A stretch of DNA of 64,000 bases from Ampullaceana balthica (GCA_944989445.1 CALYLW010001001.1:345935-409934); one strand, 5' to 3'; positions 12,550 to 25,961 are shown, counted from the first letter of the stretch. The notes: generated by a model not told the origin, from the letters alone. Numbers and translations: made by a program.

Positions 12550-12865
12550 CAAAGGCCGGGAAACTTTTTGTCTGAGAGAGCCATAAACACCACATATTTT
12601 GAAAAGTATTTCTTTGAGAGCCATACATTATGTAACTAAAATTCAAGTAGATGTGTGCATTTTGTGTTATTTCAACACTAAAAGTACCATAATTATGTCT
12701 CTGAATTATTTTTAATATCATTGTTATGCTGTTTATTTTCTATGCAATTCAAAGGAATCTGAATAAACGTTGTTTTTTTTTAATAATCGATTCTTTGTCT
12801 GAGAGACAGATTCAGCCATCAATAGAGCCACATCTGGCTCGCGAGCCATGGTTTCCCGACCCTTG
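12550..12865. mobile_element. hAT MITE (316 bp) nested in the larger hAT, TSD TCTTAAAT
   Basis: Ends CAAAGGCCGGGAAAC and GTTTCCCGACCCTTG are inverted repeats. Identical 8-bp TCTTAAAT copies at 12542-12549 and 12866-12873 flank it. The interior has repeated GAGAGCCAT / GAGCCACATCTGGCTC motifs and no coding capacity. It inserted after the host transposon. Confidence 0.9.
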
Positions 12866-12880
12866 TCTTAAATCATGAAC

Positions 12881-13500
12881 TCATTGTGGAACGAAGATAG
12901 TTTTTATCAACTTCAGTTTGGAGAAGCTCCTTTCACAACTTGCGACACTGATAACAATAATTTTTTTAAAAATTCTTAGCAAGATTACAATGTTGGGTTC
13001 AGAAGTTTTCAATCTATACTGTTTAATAAATTTTAATAGATCAAGGGGGCCTTTTCCCCCATTTTCCCAACGCAATGCCTCTTTTTTTGGTATAGGTACA
13101 GCCATGAAACCTGGATCATTCTTCATTCATTATGAAACTGTTCTTTATCAAAATGTCAATAAAATCATTTATTTGACATTCAATTTCTTCATTTAGTAGG
13201 TTATATGGGATATATGCACGAATATTTTCTTACAAGGACATGCAACTGATCAAAGCGTTCTTTAGTTCATTTATAATTCGATCCATGGATTAAAAAATTT
13301 CTCGTCGTACTTCATGTTCTAAAGATAAGACCACGTCTTTTAAATTTTCCCCGCTCATATGTTTTTCCCTTCTTACTTGGCGTTCAGTCGATGTCTTCAA
13401 CTCTTCACACATTGTTTTGGCTGCTATAACAGCTTTTTCCATTAGCACATCTCTTTGTTCCATGAAATGGGTTTGAAAAGAATTTAGTTTTATATTGCAT
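12881..13500 (-). pseudogene. hAT transposase C-terminal region remnant
   Basis: The minus strand reads ERQVRREKHMSGENLKDVV, then (13126 to 12881) a dimerisation domain with NIVILLRIFKKI and ASCERSFSKLKLIKT. These are typical of the hAT transposases related to ZMYM-type and inhibitor-of-PKR-repressor-like proteins. In-frame stops and frameshifts break it, and the part upstream to about 14460 is barely recognisable. The dimerisation block is the best preserved part. Confidence 0.8.
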
Positions 13501-15309
13501 TGGTGAACATTTTATTTGAAGGTATTTTTGAGCATCATTAATTTACAAAAAAGATGGGTTCCCATAAATTGTAACAACATAGAAAAGAAACAGATTGCAT
13601 TGAATAGAGAAAATTTGCAGCAAGTGATCTCGTTTTACTTTTTTCTTCTTCAGATGTCAATTTTTCCAAGGCGCTTAAAATGTAAAAAAAAAGAAGATTT
13701 TTTACTATAATTACTGCTTCTGCTCAACTTTAACTTCGCTGATATCAATAACTACGTGTCTTTAAATTTGACTAGTTTAAACTTTATGGGAAATATCTGG
13801 AGTGCTGTAAAATATACAAAAGTTTTTAGCTTGCTTTATTTGATCCATATAGTTGTTTTTCTCACTGCGCCCCTCAATAGGTCTAGGAATCATTTTCCAC
13901 AAATAGGAGACACTATATTTATTACTCATCTTTGTGTTTTACTGAATGTTCCCATAATACTAGGTCGTACTTGGCCAACAAGTCAACACGATCTAGAAAA
14001 TTTCCTCTATTTTCAATTGAATTGATGTCTTCCTCGTGAATACTTTCACGATGACCCCTCAACGCCAAATTTTTTTGTTGCTAAGAATCTAATTATATCA
14101 AGTGTTGTGATTTTTTCTTTCATTTTTTCTTATTTCTTTATCAATATTCTGTTGTTGTAGTTTATCAAAAGTTGCACCTTGTCCAATTCCTATTTCGAAT
14201 TCCTTCGATTGGGAAAATGATCGAATGTGCAGTAGACTCAACTCGTGATGACTTATTTTGAGATTACACTATTTGTTAAAACCATTTTTCCGTCTTAAAA
14301 TGTGATTGGAAAAGATCATCAAACAGTTTACAGCAAAAGAAATATATAATTTTTTCAATGGTGATTGCACCATCCAAGATCTTAACAAATTTTCACCATT
14401 ATGCAAAACTTGGAGAAAAAAACAACAATCGCGATTAATTTTTCTTGTAAAAAATCGCAATAATTTTCAGTAAAATAGACTAATTCAAACTATCTAAACG
14501 TTACTTTAATAGGATAGGCGTAAAAGTTTTAGTGAATAAACGTATTTTAATGAAACACACAAATTTTGTTTGTGCTAATTTAATGAAAAAATAATATAAT
14601 TAATTTTTAATAAATTACCTTAGAATAATTTTCTGTAAACGTATACAGTAATATAAATTACTACTTGCAAGTTAAACACAATATTTGAACCACCATGCCA
14701 TGTAGGTACTTGTTCGCTTATCATTCTGGGCATGTCCAAAATCCACGCAATAACTGTCGCGGCGATATTAATAGTATATTCGGTCCAGCGGTGATGTGTT
14801 CTTTGTGCCGTGTTCTTATAAAAAGCGTCATCTGTGATGTATACCGCTTAATTTTCAAAACAAATCAATACGATTTTTAAGAAATTTTTAATTTCATAAT
14901 GGTTATGCGTTAGTAATAACAAACAGTGTGTAATAAAAAATGTCTTGAGAATCCGTTAATTACGACTCGAAAGTACGAATATTTTACTTTCACCCGGGTT
15001 TTCCTCTTTCAAAAGAAAAAGGGTGGTTGTCCGAAAGGGCTGTACTTTTCAAATGCCGCCCCCAAAATGTGTGCCGCCCGGGGCGGACCGCCCCCACCGC
15101 CCCCCTAGCTACGCCACTGGTCACCACGCTTTTAAATCATACCAAAGCGTTCTGTGATTATTGTATAATATCTCGGCACTTCACAGATTCTTCAATCCAG
15201 CTGATGCAGCACGAGTGTACTTCAAACATGTTAGGCTTTGATCTGTGTCCAAACACGCCTCCTCATGCCCTACATCTAAAGACAGCGGATAGAAGAGAGA
15301 ACTTGATGT

Positions 15310-15757
15310 AGGCCGATTGTAGTTGCGTGCTAGATTCGCAAACGTGTTCTCGCTTTTTTAATATTTTGTTCGTTTTATTTCAACTGTTCATATTTTGCCT
15401 CTATTAAGATTGTCTTCTTGTGTTTTTTTTCTCGAAGATAATTTATCAGTTTATTCAACTTTGCACATAAAAAAATTACAAATACTGTCTTAATACAAAT
15501 TTGTAAAATCGGTTGATCACACACGAAAACAATACGCTAAAAGACCGAGGGCTTAAAGCCTTAACACAGAATAATACGTCAGGACGGAAGTGCCGGCTTC
15601 CTAATTAATTTCCAGGAAAAAGGGAGTTTCCCTTCCTGCGTCACTCGTTATGCGAATCTTCGCTCGTTAAGGGAGCAACTGTTTCCATAAAAATGATGCT
15701 CGTTATGCGAAAATGTCGTTACGAGAGGTTCTCGTTATGAGAGGTTTGCCTTATCTT
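15310..15757 (-). mobile_element. pogo/Tigger-like element, 3' part (copy 1)
   Basis: Aligns block by block with the inner and right parts of the copies at 23538 and 26180: the GCTAGATT block, GTTGATCACAC, AAGTGCCGGCTT, then repeated CTCGTTATG and ACGAGAGGTT. It ends at the right terminus near 15757. The left half is missing. No intact coding. Confidence 0.7.
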
Positions 15758-17131
15758 AACATGAAATTCCTCAGCGACAAGTTTGTGAACCCCCTTAAAA
15801 AAGTCTGGGTACGGTCTTGATGTCAAATAACATTATAAAGATAGTAATATTGAATCACAATTATTGTCACAGTGAGTAAATAAAAAAAAAGATGTAAGAA
15901 TCACTTGCTAAAATATAATTTAAAGAAAAATAATGAACAAGTAACATCCCCTTACGTCAAATTGCAGCTACATCACGAGAGATTAAGCCGATCTCAGAGG
16001 ACCAAGCGCCCCCCCCCCAATACCTCACGAAAAAATGGAGCTTTTGGAAAGTTAATCCTGCATTATCTAAATTATATCTAACCTGCAAATGACACTGCCT
16101 CCAGCCTATGCGTTAACCTGTTATGGATAGTTCCATTTACTAAGCAGGGGCTCAAATGACTGAAAAATGGCACTTATCCAATATCACCTGTTTTCAACAT
16201 TAGTTGTGATTAAACTAAAATACTGTATAAAATAAAGCCAAGGGTTTTTTTCTTAGAGATCCCAGTTATCATAGCTAATGTCGTTATTATGCATTTTAAA
16301 TTATTATTTTTTTTTGCGTGTCTTTAATGCATCACAATTCAGCTTCTTCCTTCCTTGTTCTAGGTAATGGACATTTTATTTTAGGAATATGAGACAAACC
16401 AGCCATCATGTAGATGTATGACATATTCTCAGTAGATTAATGTGTCTGGAACCATCACACTGATACATCCAGCAATAATGCAAAGCGCATTGTCAGTCAA
16501 CAAAAAATTACAGTGAACAATTCAAACAAAACATTAACAATTCGAGAAATTGTCAGTATTTTTAAAAAAAAGATTCAACAATAATTAAGTATACTTCCAG
16601 TTAATGTAAACTTTTATATTCTTCCTAAACGGGATACCAATACTAGGAAGACAATCATTTAATATAGCAAATTCATGTTAATATAACCTTATCATCTTGT
16701 ATATCGTGTAATTAGCGCGTCATAAAAATGAAATCTGCATATATTTTCTAAATAATTGAATTATTTATTTCCTTTTTCTTTCATTTTGTAATTTGGAGCA
16801 TATTCAAGAGCGAGATTCTATTTTTATATCTTAAGGCATATAAAGAACTGAACGTTAATTACTTGAATGAAAATAATACTTGTAAAGAAGTTAAACAATA
16901 ACAAAGTTATACACTACTTTTGGCATTATTTAAACACTCAGATTGGGTGTACCAGAGCTAAGTTAAAGTTAATTTTGTTTATTTAAGCATCCCTTCCTAT
17001 ACCTCTGGCAGCTACATTATACATAACACCAGGAAATTATATAAACCACGTTTCAGGTCACCATGAGTGCTCATGATCCTACTTATTTGAGTGGAAACAA
17101 ATATGATTTTTATGAACACTTAACCATCGTC
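15758..17131. other. AT-rich non-coding region
   Basis: No gene, terminal repeat or RNA signal recognised in about 1.4 kb. Confidence 0.6.
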
Positions 17132-17435
17132 GGAGGGCACGGTGGTCTAGTGGCATGCGTTTCAAGAGTTAAGAGTACGAATCTCTGTGAAGAAATGTGT
17201 TTGGACCCGGGTCTAAAGGTGTCCCTGAGTCCACTCAGCTCCAAATGGGTTCCAGAAACCAGTTAGGGAAAAATATGTGGGTGAGACTGCAATCAGGTTT
17301 TTAGATTTTTTTTAAAGGAAACAAAGGCAAAGCCATGGCATGTGAACGCTGCTTCACTTGATAACAGACCGGTTTACCAGAACGTAGGACGCAAGAAACT
17401 TCTGCATATGAAGGTGCATTTGTAATGTCTAAATA
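17132..17435 (+). mobile_element. tRNA-derived SINE, diverged (copy 2)
   Basis: A box GGTGGTCTAGTGGC near 17143, B-box-like GAGTACGAATCTC near 17173, and a central domain with GTCCCTGAGTCCACTCAGCT and AATGGGTTCC, related to the SINE at 10543. A degenerate copy of the shared 3' tail (AGGACGCAAGAAACTTCTGC) lies near 17386. Older than the SINE at 10543. Confidence 0.75.
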
Positions 17436-18501
17436 AAAATTCAGTTGTATTTTAAGGGGCAAATAAATCTTTTTAGAAAAGTAAACTAATTGAAGTAAAT
17501 CAATTTTCTTGTGTTGTGACTGGGAATCACTATATTACTAGCATCAAGTGAAAATTTTTAGTCATTAAAAATATTTAAATGATTTGGTATGTTGGTTCAT
17601 TTTGGGTAAACAGATTTAAAATGTAATTAATCTATTTAAAATTGCAAGGTCAATGTGACTACTTCAGCTATTCGTTTAGTGTTCTTTTCCTACGCTTGAT
17701 ATTTTGTAAATGTATTAAGCCTACGTCATTTGTTTATTTATCAATATTTTAAACTTTTGCTAATTAAAATGTATAGATAATTAGATCCTAATGTTATATA
17801 TCACAACTCACTAGTCAGACACGTTTTTCTTGTTATAATGTTAAATGAAATTCTGCTATTTACAATGGCAAGCGTAATTTCAACATAAATCTCAAACACT
17901 TTTATTTTTCTTTCTGAATGTTCTCTATCAATTTAAATGATTAACTCTACTCAAGAGAGACTTACGTGAACAATATATTAACATACTTTTATGCTCAAAC
18001 AGTTATTGTCCTTCGTTTACCAATGAGTAAATAATGAGTTTTCCTGGTAAAAAAAGCTTGAAAATTTAAACGTTGCTTCTCCTTGTTTCCTCTAAACTTC
18101 TGCTGAACTTCAAGTTTTTGTAAATAAATATTGAATGCTTAATGAATAACTTAACAAAATTTTAGCACCCCAGCAGAAAATAAATAAGGAAATGAAATAA
18201 AACTTTTATTTTCACAAGTGGTTAGTTTTCGAAATGAAATATTTTATTAGTATAAAATGTAAATGTAAAATTAATCTTTGGAATATAAAACTCATTCTGA
18301 GTATTCAAAAAGTGTGTTACGCATCTACGAAAAAATATAAAAAGGATCGTGATTGAATTCCATATGATTGTTTTATTTTATAAACACATGTTTCCTGGAA
18401 ATGTGTATCAAACGTCCTTGATACAAATAAAGTGTACTTCTACCGGATACAATTTTTTTATTCATTTAAGAGCTGTTGTTTTTTCTATCAATGTATATTT
18501 T
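17436..18501. other. AT-rich non-coding region
   Basis: Nothing recognised beyond low-complexity AT sequence. Confidence 0.6.
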
Positions 18502-18745
18502 ACGCTTGACTGGAGTACCGATGGTCACGGGTTCGAATCCATGTGAAGGCAAGGATTTATTCCCGGGGCCTAGGGCGTCCCTGAGTCACCCAGCTCCGAA
18601 TGGGTACCTAACACTAGTTAGGCGGCTGGGTAATGCGTGGAACCCACAAAGCCGTGGCCTGTGAGCGCTGCATCACTTGCCAACAGATCATCTGTCATGG
18701 TCTGTGGACGCAATTATGTTCTGCATAGAAGGAGCGTCTGTATAG
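18502..18745 (+). mobile_element. tRNA-derived SINE, 5'-truncated (copy 3)
   Basis: Lacks the A box but keeps the B box (GGGTTCGAATCC) and then matches the SINE at 10543 closely through GGGGCCTAGGG, AATGGGTACCTAACACTAG, AAAGCCGTGGCCTGTGA and the tail AGAAGGAGCGTCTGTAT. It is directly followed by a truncated LINE with the same tail. Confidence 0.85.
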
Positions 18746-18757
18746 ATCAGACAGATA

Positions 18758-19182
18758 CATTACTGGGGAATATTCAAAACTTAAAAGATCAAGACCATTA
18801 GCTAAATCATTAAACCTTGAGACACTAGTCCCTAGATAATAAAGGAACAAATAGCAAAGTAGTATAATACATAAGTCAATTAATTCTGACTTAAAAATAC
18901 AACACAAAGATAATCTAATAAAACACTCTGATATATACATAGAGTTAAAACACTCTTCTGATTCCATATGCTATAACAAACACATACAAATATTCTCGTT
19001 CTTACCGTCCGGAATTGGAACGTTAAATGGGTGGCCTAATTAAACCAGGAAAATCAACATTCTCTCAACTTTTAAAAACTCAAAACAAAAATGCAAAACT
19101 AGAAATAAACCACGGATAAGCGTCGGACGCAATAATCTTCTGTATAGAAGTTGCGTCTGTAACAGATAAGATCAGTTAATAT
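18758..19182 (+). mobile_element. LINE 3' fragment, same family as 55337-57973
   Basis: From TTACTGGGGAATATTC onward it follows the last ~400 bp of the 55-58 kb LINE (CATTAAACCTTGA, AATACAACACAAAGATAA, CCGTCCGGAATT) and ends with the same tail (GGACGCAATAATCTTCTG, then an AGATAAGAT end). Several substitutions and stops make it an older, dead copy. It begins where the SINE tail ends. Confidence 0.85.
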
Positions 19183-19503
19183 GAGAAGATAAGAAATTGA
19201 GTGAAAGTTTTGCAGTATGCATTTTCGTAAAACTCTAACATACATGTGTGTTGTGAACAATTCATTACATATAGCTTAAGGACGCGCATTTCTTTATGTA
19301 CATTTTATCAGAAAAAATAACTATAATATGCATTCAATAACATATAAATATATGTATATACTTTTTAAAACATATTTTATGATCGTTTGATAGGACATTC
19401 GATTTTTTGTAGTTATTGTTTGTTTCTATATTTTTAAGATCAATATAATTCAGTTTATTTTATATTTTAAATGAAACTGTGAATACTTCAAATCTATCAA
19501 CCC

Positions 19504-19885
19504 ATTCATCATCATCATCATCAGTCCCGTGACAGTTGCGGTCGTTGGGGGGAGCGCATGGACACATCAACAGATAACGATCTTCACATCTCGAGCGGCG
19601 GCCAATAATTCAATTTCATCCCTGTCAATTCCTTAATGTTGTCCAGCCAGCTTTTCCGCTGTCGACCTCTTCGACGGCCCCCCTTCGAACAGTGCCTTGA
19701 AGGATAATTTTTGTCAGGGTATCATTTCGCAGTACATGACCGAACCATGCCATCTTACGTCTCTTAATTGTTGCTATAATGGTTTCTTAACGACCCGCAA
19801 CAGAGTTTATTTTGTCCCAGACGTATTCATTGGTCTTGTGTTCTAAATAGGAGATCTGGAGAATTTTCCTCATGCATTTGTTTTC
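19504..19885 (-). mobile_element. RTE-type LINE 3' end, inactive
   Basis: The minus strand encodes MRKILQISYLEHKTNEYVW, KRRKMAWFGHVLRNDTLTK, GRRRGRQRKSWLDNIKEL and a terminal RSPQRP with SRD and a stop, typical of the RTE/BovB-like C-terminus. A (GAT)n tail lies just beyond (19504-19523), as usual for RTE elements. One frameshift and internal stops are present. Confidence 0.85.
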
Positions 19886-20357
19886 AAATCATCACATTAT
19901 GACATAATTTAAACAATGTAAATGGAAATGGTCTTTAAAAGCCGATATTATTTTATTTCTATCTATTGTTTGAAATACATTTTATGCACAATATTTATAA
20001 GACAATAAAAACACAAAAACAAACAAACATCAAAAACAAAAACAGAAAAAAACAACAAAAGTATGTACTATTTCTCCTTTCCATTAAGTCCCCAGTGCTT
20101 GCGTTTATATGTAAAATTCACTTTTTGATATATGTCTAAGACCGATATATCGGTCTCCCAGAGTGTTAATTTAATTTTTAAAAAGGCCAATAAAGCTGGA
20201 TATTAAATTACAATTTTTAAAACAAAATTGACATTATTTCCCTTGAACTTATTGAGGAATATATGCCACTGACATAGACCCACAGTAGTATACGGAGTAA
20301 CTTAAATTTTACTGTGAAAAATTTACAACATGGTAAAATTAAAATGATAATATATGT
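19886..20357. other. AT-rich sequence downstream of gene A
   Basis: No coding feature recognised. It holds an A-rich tract near 20005-20060. Confidence 0.5.
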
Positions 20358-20363
20358 TTTATT
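20358..20363 (-). terminator. Candidate polyadenylation signal of gene A
   Basis: AATAAA on the minus strand about 45 nt past the proposed stop codon of gene A. Position fits; there is no transcript evidence. Confidence 0.4.
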
Positions 20364-20406
20364 CAGTTTCCTAAATTTTAAACTATGAATAAAGGTTTCA
20401 CTTTCT

Positions 20407-20537
20407 TTAAATATGTTCATAAATATTGGCTGTAGAAATATCATTACAATAGTGGCGGGAATCATGCAGCATGTGTTGCACTGCCTGACACTCTTCAACA
20501 TCCGTTTCTTCTGTGCAGGACACATTTTGATAGCATT
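20407..20537 (-). CDS. Gene A last exon (cytoplasmic C-terminus)
   Basis: Begins after a TTTTGTCTTTCCAG acceptor. Entered in phase 1 it reads ECYQNVSCTEETDVEECQ and ends IYEHI with TAA at 20407-20409: 43 codons including the stop. The tail is acidic with several Tyr (YQNV, NIYEHI), possible phosphorylation sites by inference only. Confidence 0.7.
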
Positions 20538-23500
20538 CTGGAAAGACAAAATAGAGTTGAAACGTAACAGTTCTTTGTCTTTCTCTCTTCAAACCTTTGA
20601 AACAACCGCAAAATAATGCAAACTATGAGCACCTATAGGCGATACCACCTATTAACTATTTTTCTTGTCCCAATTCTTTTACATTAAACATAATAAATCC
20701 TAAAATAAATATTGTATTGTATATACACGCAAGTTACTCTAAAAATAAGAACTTAAGCGAATGATATATAGACCGCCTCCGCATTTTACCAAAAAAAGCT
20801 GTTGTTTTTAGTTTCCTACCATTATGTTTATTTTTAAAAAAATATGGGAATTTAGAATATTATCATACTGACCATTTATCTGGACACTATTGCACTGCTG
20901 GTTGATGTATAGACCTTCATAATAGTCAATGTTTTCATTCTCATTTTGATCATCAGCGTGATCTAACCTCACTGTTGTTCGTAGTATCAGAAGCACAAGG
21001 TAAATTATAACAGCGCCCGCGACACAAAGCCCACATCCAAGTCCGATGACAGTGTTAAATAAGTCTTTAATCTTAGCTGTTGATATGGCTTAGTTAAAAA
21101 GTGAAACATAATTTATTATATTTCGCTATTTTTTTCAATTATAAGTTTTGCAAGGCTTCAATTTTAAAAATAATATAATTTTTTTAATATATTTGAAAGC
21201 AAATAAAAAAATGTTGATAATTAGTTAAGGAATTATCTGGAACTGCTGATTAATATACGGAACAAGATAAATTCATGTTTTGTTGTAATCAAATGTCTTC
21301 TACTTCCGATATGTAGTTTTGTTCTTGGAAAGTGTTATAATTTAATGTCTTCGTTTAAAATATGGGTTTATTAAATTTGATGGACTGTGAATGTGTAACT
21401 ATCACCATAAATGCAATATGTCCATTTATTTCGATAATGTTTTTAAAAATCGTTTAAAGATTATTTTTTAAAAAAATACAACCTAAAATAAAATAGAAAA
21501 ATTTTATCGTAATATTTTAAAAATGATTTATTAAACAACGAAAGTTTTTTGATAATGTCGTAATACCTTCTAGATTTATCTTTAAGCAGTATATATTGGT
21601 AGAAGTACATTGACTGTCAGAGCAGTTGATTTAACACTGTGAGGCACAGTTCACACCGTAATGGCCAATAGGACAAGCTGTGAGAGCATATATAGTCTTA
21701 TTATTTTGACATTTATAACCTTTATAATAAAAGGCAATGTTCTGTCCGGTCATCGGTAGCGATTGGTCCCTCAAACACATGTGACTCCCACAACTAATCA
21801 TATTGAACACGTTTACGCGGACGTTCAAAACGAGTTATTTTTGGTGCAGTATTTCTTCCAAGAGTTTATTTTGAGTTGTGCGCGTTGGGATTTATATTTA
21901 AAAGCTCTGTTTTACGAGTTATTTATTTTAACTATAATGAACAGTATTTTTGACGTGATTCTTGTGTATGCCGGTCGAGACGGCTGTTGGAGGGGAGTTA
22001 CAACATGCCACCGAACGGTGGCGGAACGTCCTTGGACGGGCTTTGTTGCTCGTATTTAAATAACAGGCAATGTTCTTTGCGGTCATCGATAGCGATTGGT
22101 CCCTCAAACTCCTACAGAATCATACAGCCAATCACTGGCGATGAAAAATTAAGTCTTATTTACATATTGAACAACGTTCAAAACGATATATTTTTGGTGC
22201 ATTTTATTGCCAAGAGATTATTTTTAGCGGTGCGCGTTGGGATTTGTAGTCCAAAACTTTGCTTTTACGGGTTTATCTATTATAACTTTGGACAGACCGC
22301 GGGGTAGGGGAGGGGTAGGTCTCTTGACAGACGGGGGTGGGCAATGATTAGATGTCATACCATGAACTTCACAGTTCACCCTACACTTATTTCCGTCCTT
22401 GGACGGCCTTTGTAACTAGTTTATGTATAAATCACTAGACGCCCGCGGCGTAGCATACGCGGAGACTTGCTCATGGAGAGTACAAAGAAAGTGGAGAAAG
22501 AACGGACACAAACTAAAGGACGAAGTAATAAAAACAACGCGAGTGAACGTCGGTTGGGGGGGGGGCGGACTGCCATCTCATGATGGTTTCGAGACATTTG
22601 CAGGCGAAATTCGGTGCACCCCTAACTTCTATGAAGTCAGTTATAAAACGATAATCGGTTTAAAATCGGAGTTACCTTATAATCGATAATCGGTTTTTCA
22701 AAGAAAAACACAAAAAAAACCCCACGCATTTAACAACCCTAAATATCACTAACCCTCGCTAGGGTCGGCCAATCACACTTTATGTTTTAGGGATTGTAGT
22801 GATAAATGGGAGGCCGGGTGACAATAACCTCAGTGTGCATGAGTGCACGTTTACTGGCTAATTTTTTATTTCCTTAGTGCTGCTTTTTGTGTATGTACTC
22901 CCATCCCCCCCCAAACCATTCTTTGCACTGTCTATGATGAGCAAGTCTGCAGCGTAAAATTTTAAAAAAAACAATGTTTTCGCTGGGGCTTGAACCCAGG
23001 ACTTTCCCCGTATAAGGCGGACGTGATAACCAGTACACTACGAATCTCACGTTAGTCTGTGAAGGAACAATGCAACTAAAACACAAGAAACATTGTTTGT
23101 TTCTCGATATATTGGTCGACCCCAGCGAGGGTCATTCGTCATGTTCGGTTGCACATACTTGCTTGGTGGTGTCTCGCATGGTCCCATGAAGATAATTATA
23201 TATGTATTTTATTGAATTTTTTTTAAAATTTCAAATATATTATAGCACGGATATCTTAAAATGTGTTGTTGTTTTTTTTAATTTTGACGTTTGTATGTTT
23301 GCATGCAGATAACATTTGTTTTTAAAGATTACCATTTTTACACTTTAAAAAGTTTATTCATTTAATAAAGCGTACATTTTTTATGATAAAAAAATCTGCC
23401 TATTTGTTGTAACATTCAATTTCTAAATAAAAAAAAATTACATATACTTTATTGCAGGTATAGAAAAACGATAGCGTATTTTAAAGAACTGACTTACAGA

Positions 23501-25961
23501 AACTAGTTTTAAGAGAAAAGGTTTATAAACAATTATACAGTGGGACCTCTCATAACGAGCTTAATTTGTTCCAGTATCCTACTCATTAAGCTAAAAACTC
23601 GTTAAATGAACAATTTGTCCCATACAAATCAATGTAAAATACGATAGTGCGTGAAATGTTAAAGCTTATAAATTTTTAAAAAGTTTTTATTCATTATTGA
23701 AATAAAATTACTTATTAATTATTAAGTAGAGTAAAAACTTGGAATACAATTATTTAGATTTGAAACACAAAAAAACTTAAATAAGAAAATAAATTTATGG
23801 CAAATAATTAATTATTTTTAACTAGAAAACTGCCTAAAGAAATGTGTTTTTACTTTCGCTTCAAAATTTGACGAAAATGTGTCGTAGCCGTTTCGTAGAC
23901 ATTCTTGACACTCCCTTTGAAGCACCAATCTCCTAAATTTTAGTTTTTGTTCTTGAGAATAGTTTAGCGTTTAGATCGTTGATGTTGACAGATTGTGTCA
24001 GCGCGCTAGATTAGCCACACTCACGCCTTGTTCTCGCCTTTCAATGATTTTACATTCCATTTTAACACTCATTTGTTCTCTCTTATTATTGTCTACTTAT
24101 GTTTTTTTCTTCGAAGACATTTTAGCACAGGTTATTACACTTTCCCCTTTAAAAAAATTACGAATATTGTCTGAATACAATTTGCAATAAGTAATATTTA
24201 AAAAATCTTTTTTAAAAAAAGGACACGCTTTTAACATAATCACTACTTTTAGTTATGTCTCATATATAAGGGATTTATAGTCAAAAACTTTGTTTTTACA
24301 GCTATTTTGTATTTAAAACTTATATTAAAAACTCTTTAAAATTCACGTCTGAAACCCACACATCTTTTTTACCACTATTTTTTTTATACCAAACACCTCA
24401 TAAGCGCCCGCCCAACGTTTTATACCACGGTGATATGTCCACGTGGTGAACTCATGGATGTCAACAAAGCAGACGGGTACCGTTGCTTATATATAGACTA
24501 TAGATAAACTAAAAATTCAATAATTTCAATACGGTACATTCGATCTATCTGAAATTATGATACAATGCATTGTCATCCAAGATCTATCTGTGGTAAAATT
24601 TTGAGATCTCTAGGACCATCAGAAGTGGTTTAATTTTACGTTACACGATTTGAAGGAAGGATACAACATACACACATTGTGACTTTAATAGAGGCGTGTA
24701 AAAAACGGTTGATCACGCACTAAAACGATACGCTAACAGACCGAGTGCTAAACACAGAATAGTGAAACGGCGCGGAAGTCCCGGCTCACAAATGAATGTC
24801 GGGAAAAAGGGACTTCCCCTTTCTGCGTAACTCGTTATGATAAATGTCGCTGGTTAAGGGAGCAACGTCTAAAACATTTTTTTGCTCGTTTTCGAATTAC
24901 TTTTTATTAGAGGTGCTCGTTAAGAGAGGTTCCATTGAATTTTTAATATCATCTAGCGTTAATATTTAATAAAAAATATTAAACAAAAACAAATGGGAAA
25001 TAAAACTAAGAAAAACGATTTCTTGTACAAGGGGAAGATTTGTCCGATACTAAGGATATTTTAAATGACATCTTATTGATTGAGAGTTGGTATTTTACAA
25101 TTTATCAGTTTATGATTTATAAAAACATTTTATGTAACAAAGACAATAGTGAAGCAAATTGATCACAATCATTTTGGGTACACCACGCAAAGATACTTTT
25201 CCCCACGTTAATACAGACTTAAAAAAGAAATGAACATAATGTATTCATTAATAGAAAGATTAAACACTTTATCAAAATAATCCTTTAATGAGTACTTACA
25301 TTCAAATGTCTAAAAACATTAATCTGGAATAATATTTACGCAGTCAAAAAGATATTTTTATAATTGACTATATATAAATTACACTATATGTAATATGTAA
25401 AGTTATAAAAGCAAAATTTACTAGATCATTTATAAATGAACTCACACAAATTGCACATTTCACCATCGTAGCCATATTTGCAGCCCCCAAGACAAGTTCC
25501 ATTTTCTGGATGGCAGCCTCCCTTTGCACAGTTTGAGCTGCATTGACTTAAACATTCTTTACCGAAACTGCCAGGTGGACAAACTGAAGGTTTTCAGAAA
25601 AGTGTTAATATCAATGGAGATAATATTGGAGATTCATTACTAACCTATCTTTTTGGAAAAAAAAATCAATTTGAGAAAGGTCATAAGAAACTATATTTAT
25701 TTCAATTGATATAATTTAAATTTATTTCGAAACTATTAAAATATTATTTTTACATATTTGAAACACATTTTGTAATTGATTCTCAAAATATACATTGTAG
25801 CTATTATTAAATAAGATATTTTGCTGAAATTGCAACAATATAGTTTAACACCTTTCAAATAGTACTACTTTCCATTTCCAACGTGAACAAAACATATAGA
25901 GTAAGTTTGCAGATATATTGGTATATTTTTCTACTCTAAGCATACAGAGACTTATTTGCAC

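Larger units (their letters stand above)
11985..15127 (-). mobile_element. 3.1 kb hAT transposon with perfect 8-bp target duplication
   Basis: Element 11993-15119 begins CAGTGGCGTAGCTAG and ends CTAGCTACGCCACTG. It is bounded by identical 8-bp copies of GTCACCAC at 11985-11992 and 15120-15127, which fixes both ends. GC-rich GCCGCCCGGGGCGG blocks lie just inside both termini. The minus strand carries decayed transposase (12881 to about 14460). A second hAT MITE is inserted at 12550-12865. Length fits an originally autonomous hAT. Confidence 0.93.

Noticed and set aside
12881..13126. Host gene with a hAT C-terminal domain
   Set aside because: It lies inside an element with perfect TSDs and the upstream transposase is broken by stops, so it is a transposon relic rather than a domesticated gene.
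22976..23047. Functional tRNA-Val gene
   Set aside because: The acceptor stem is mostly unpaired, the anticodon is not a Val anticodon, and the same segment recurs inside other Helitron-like copies.
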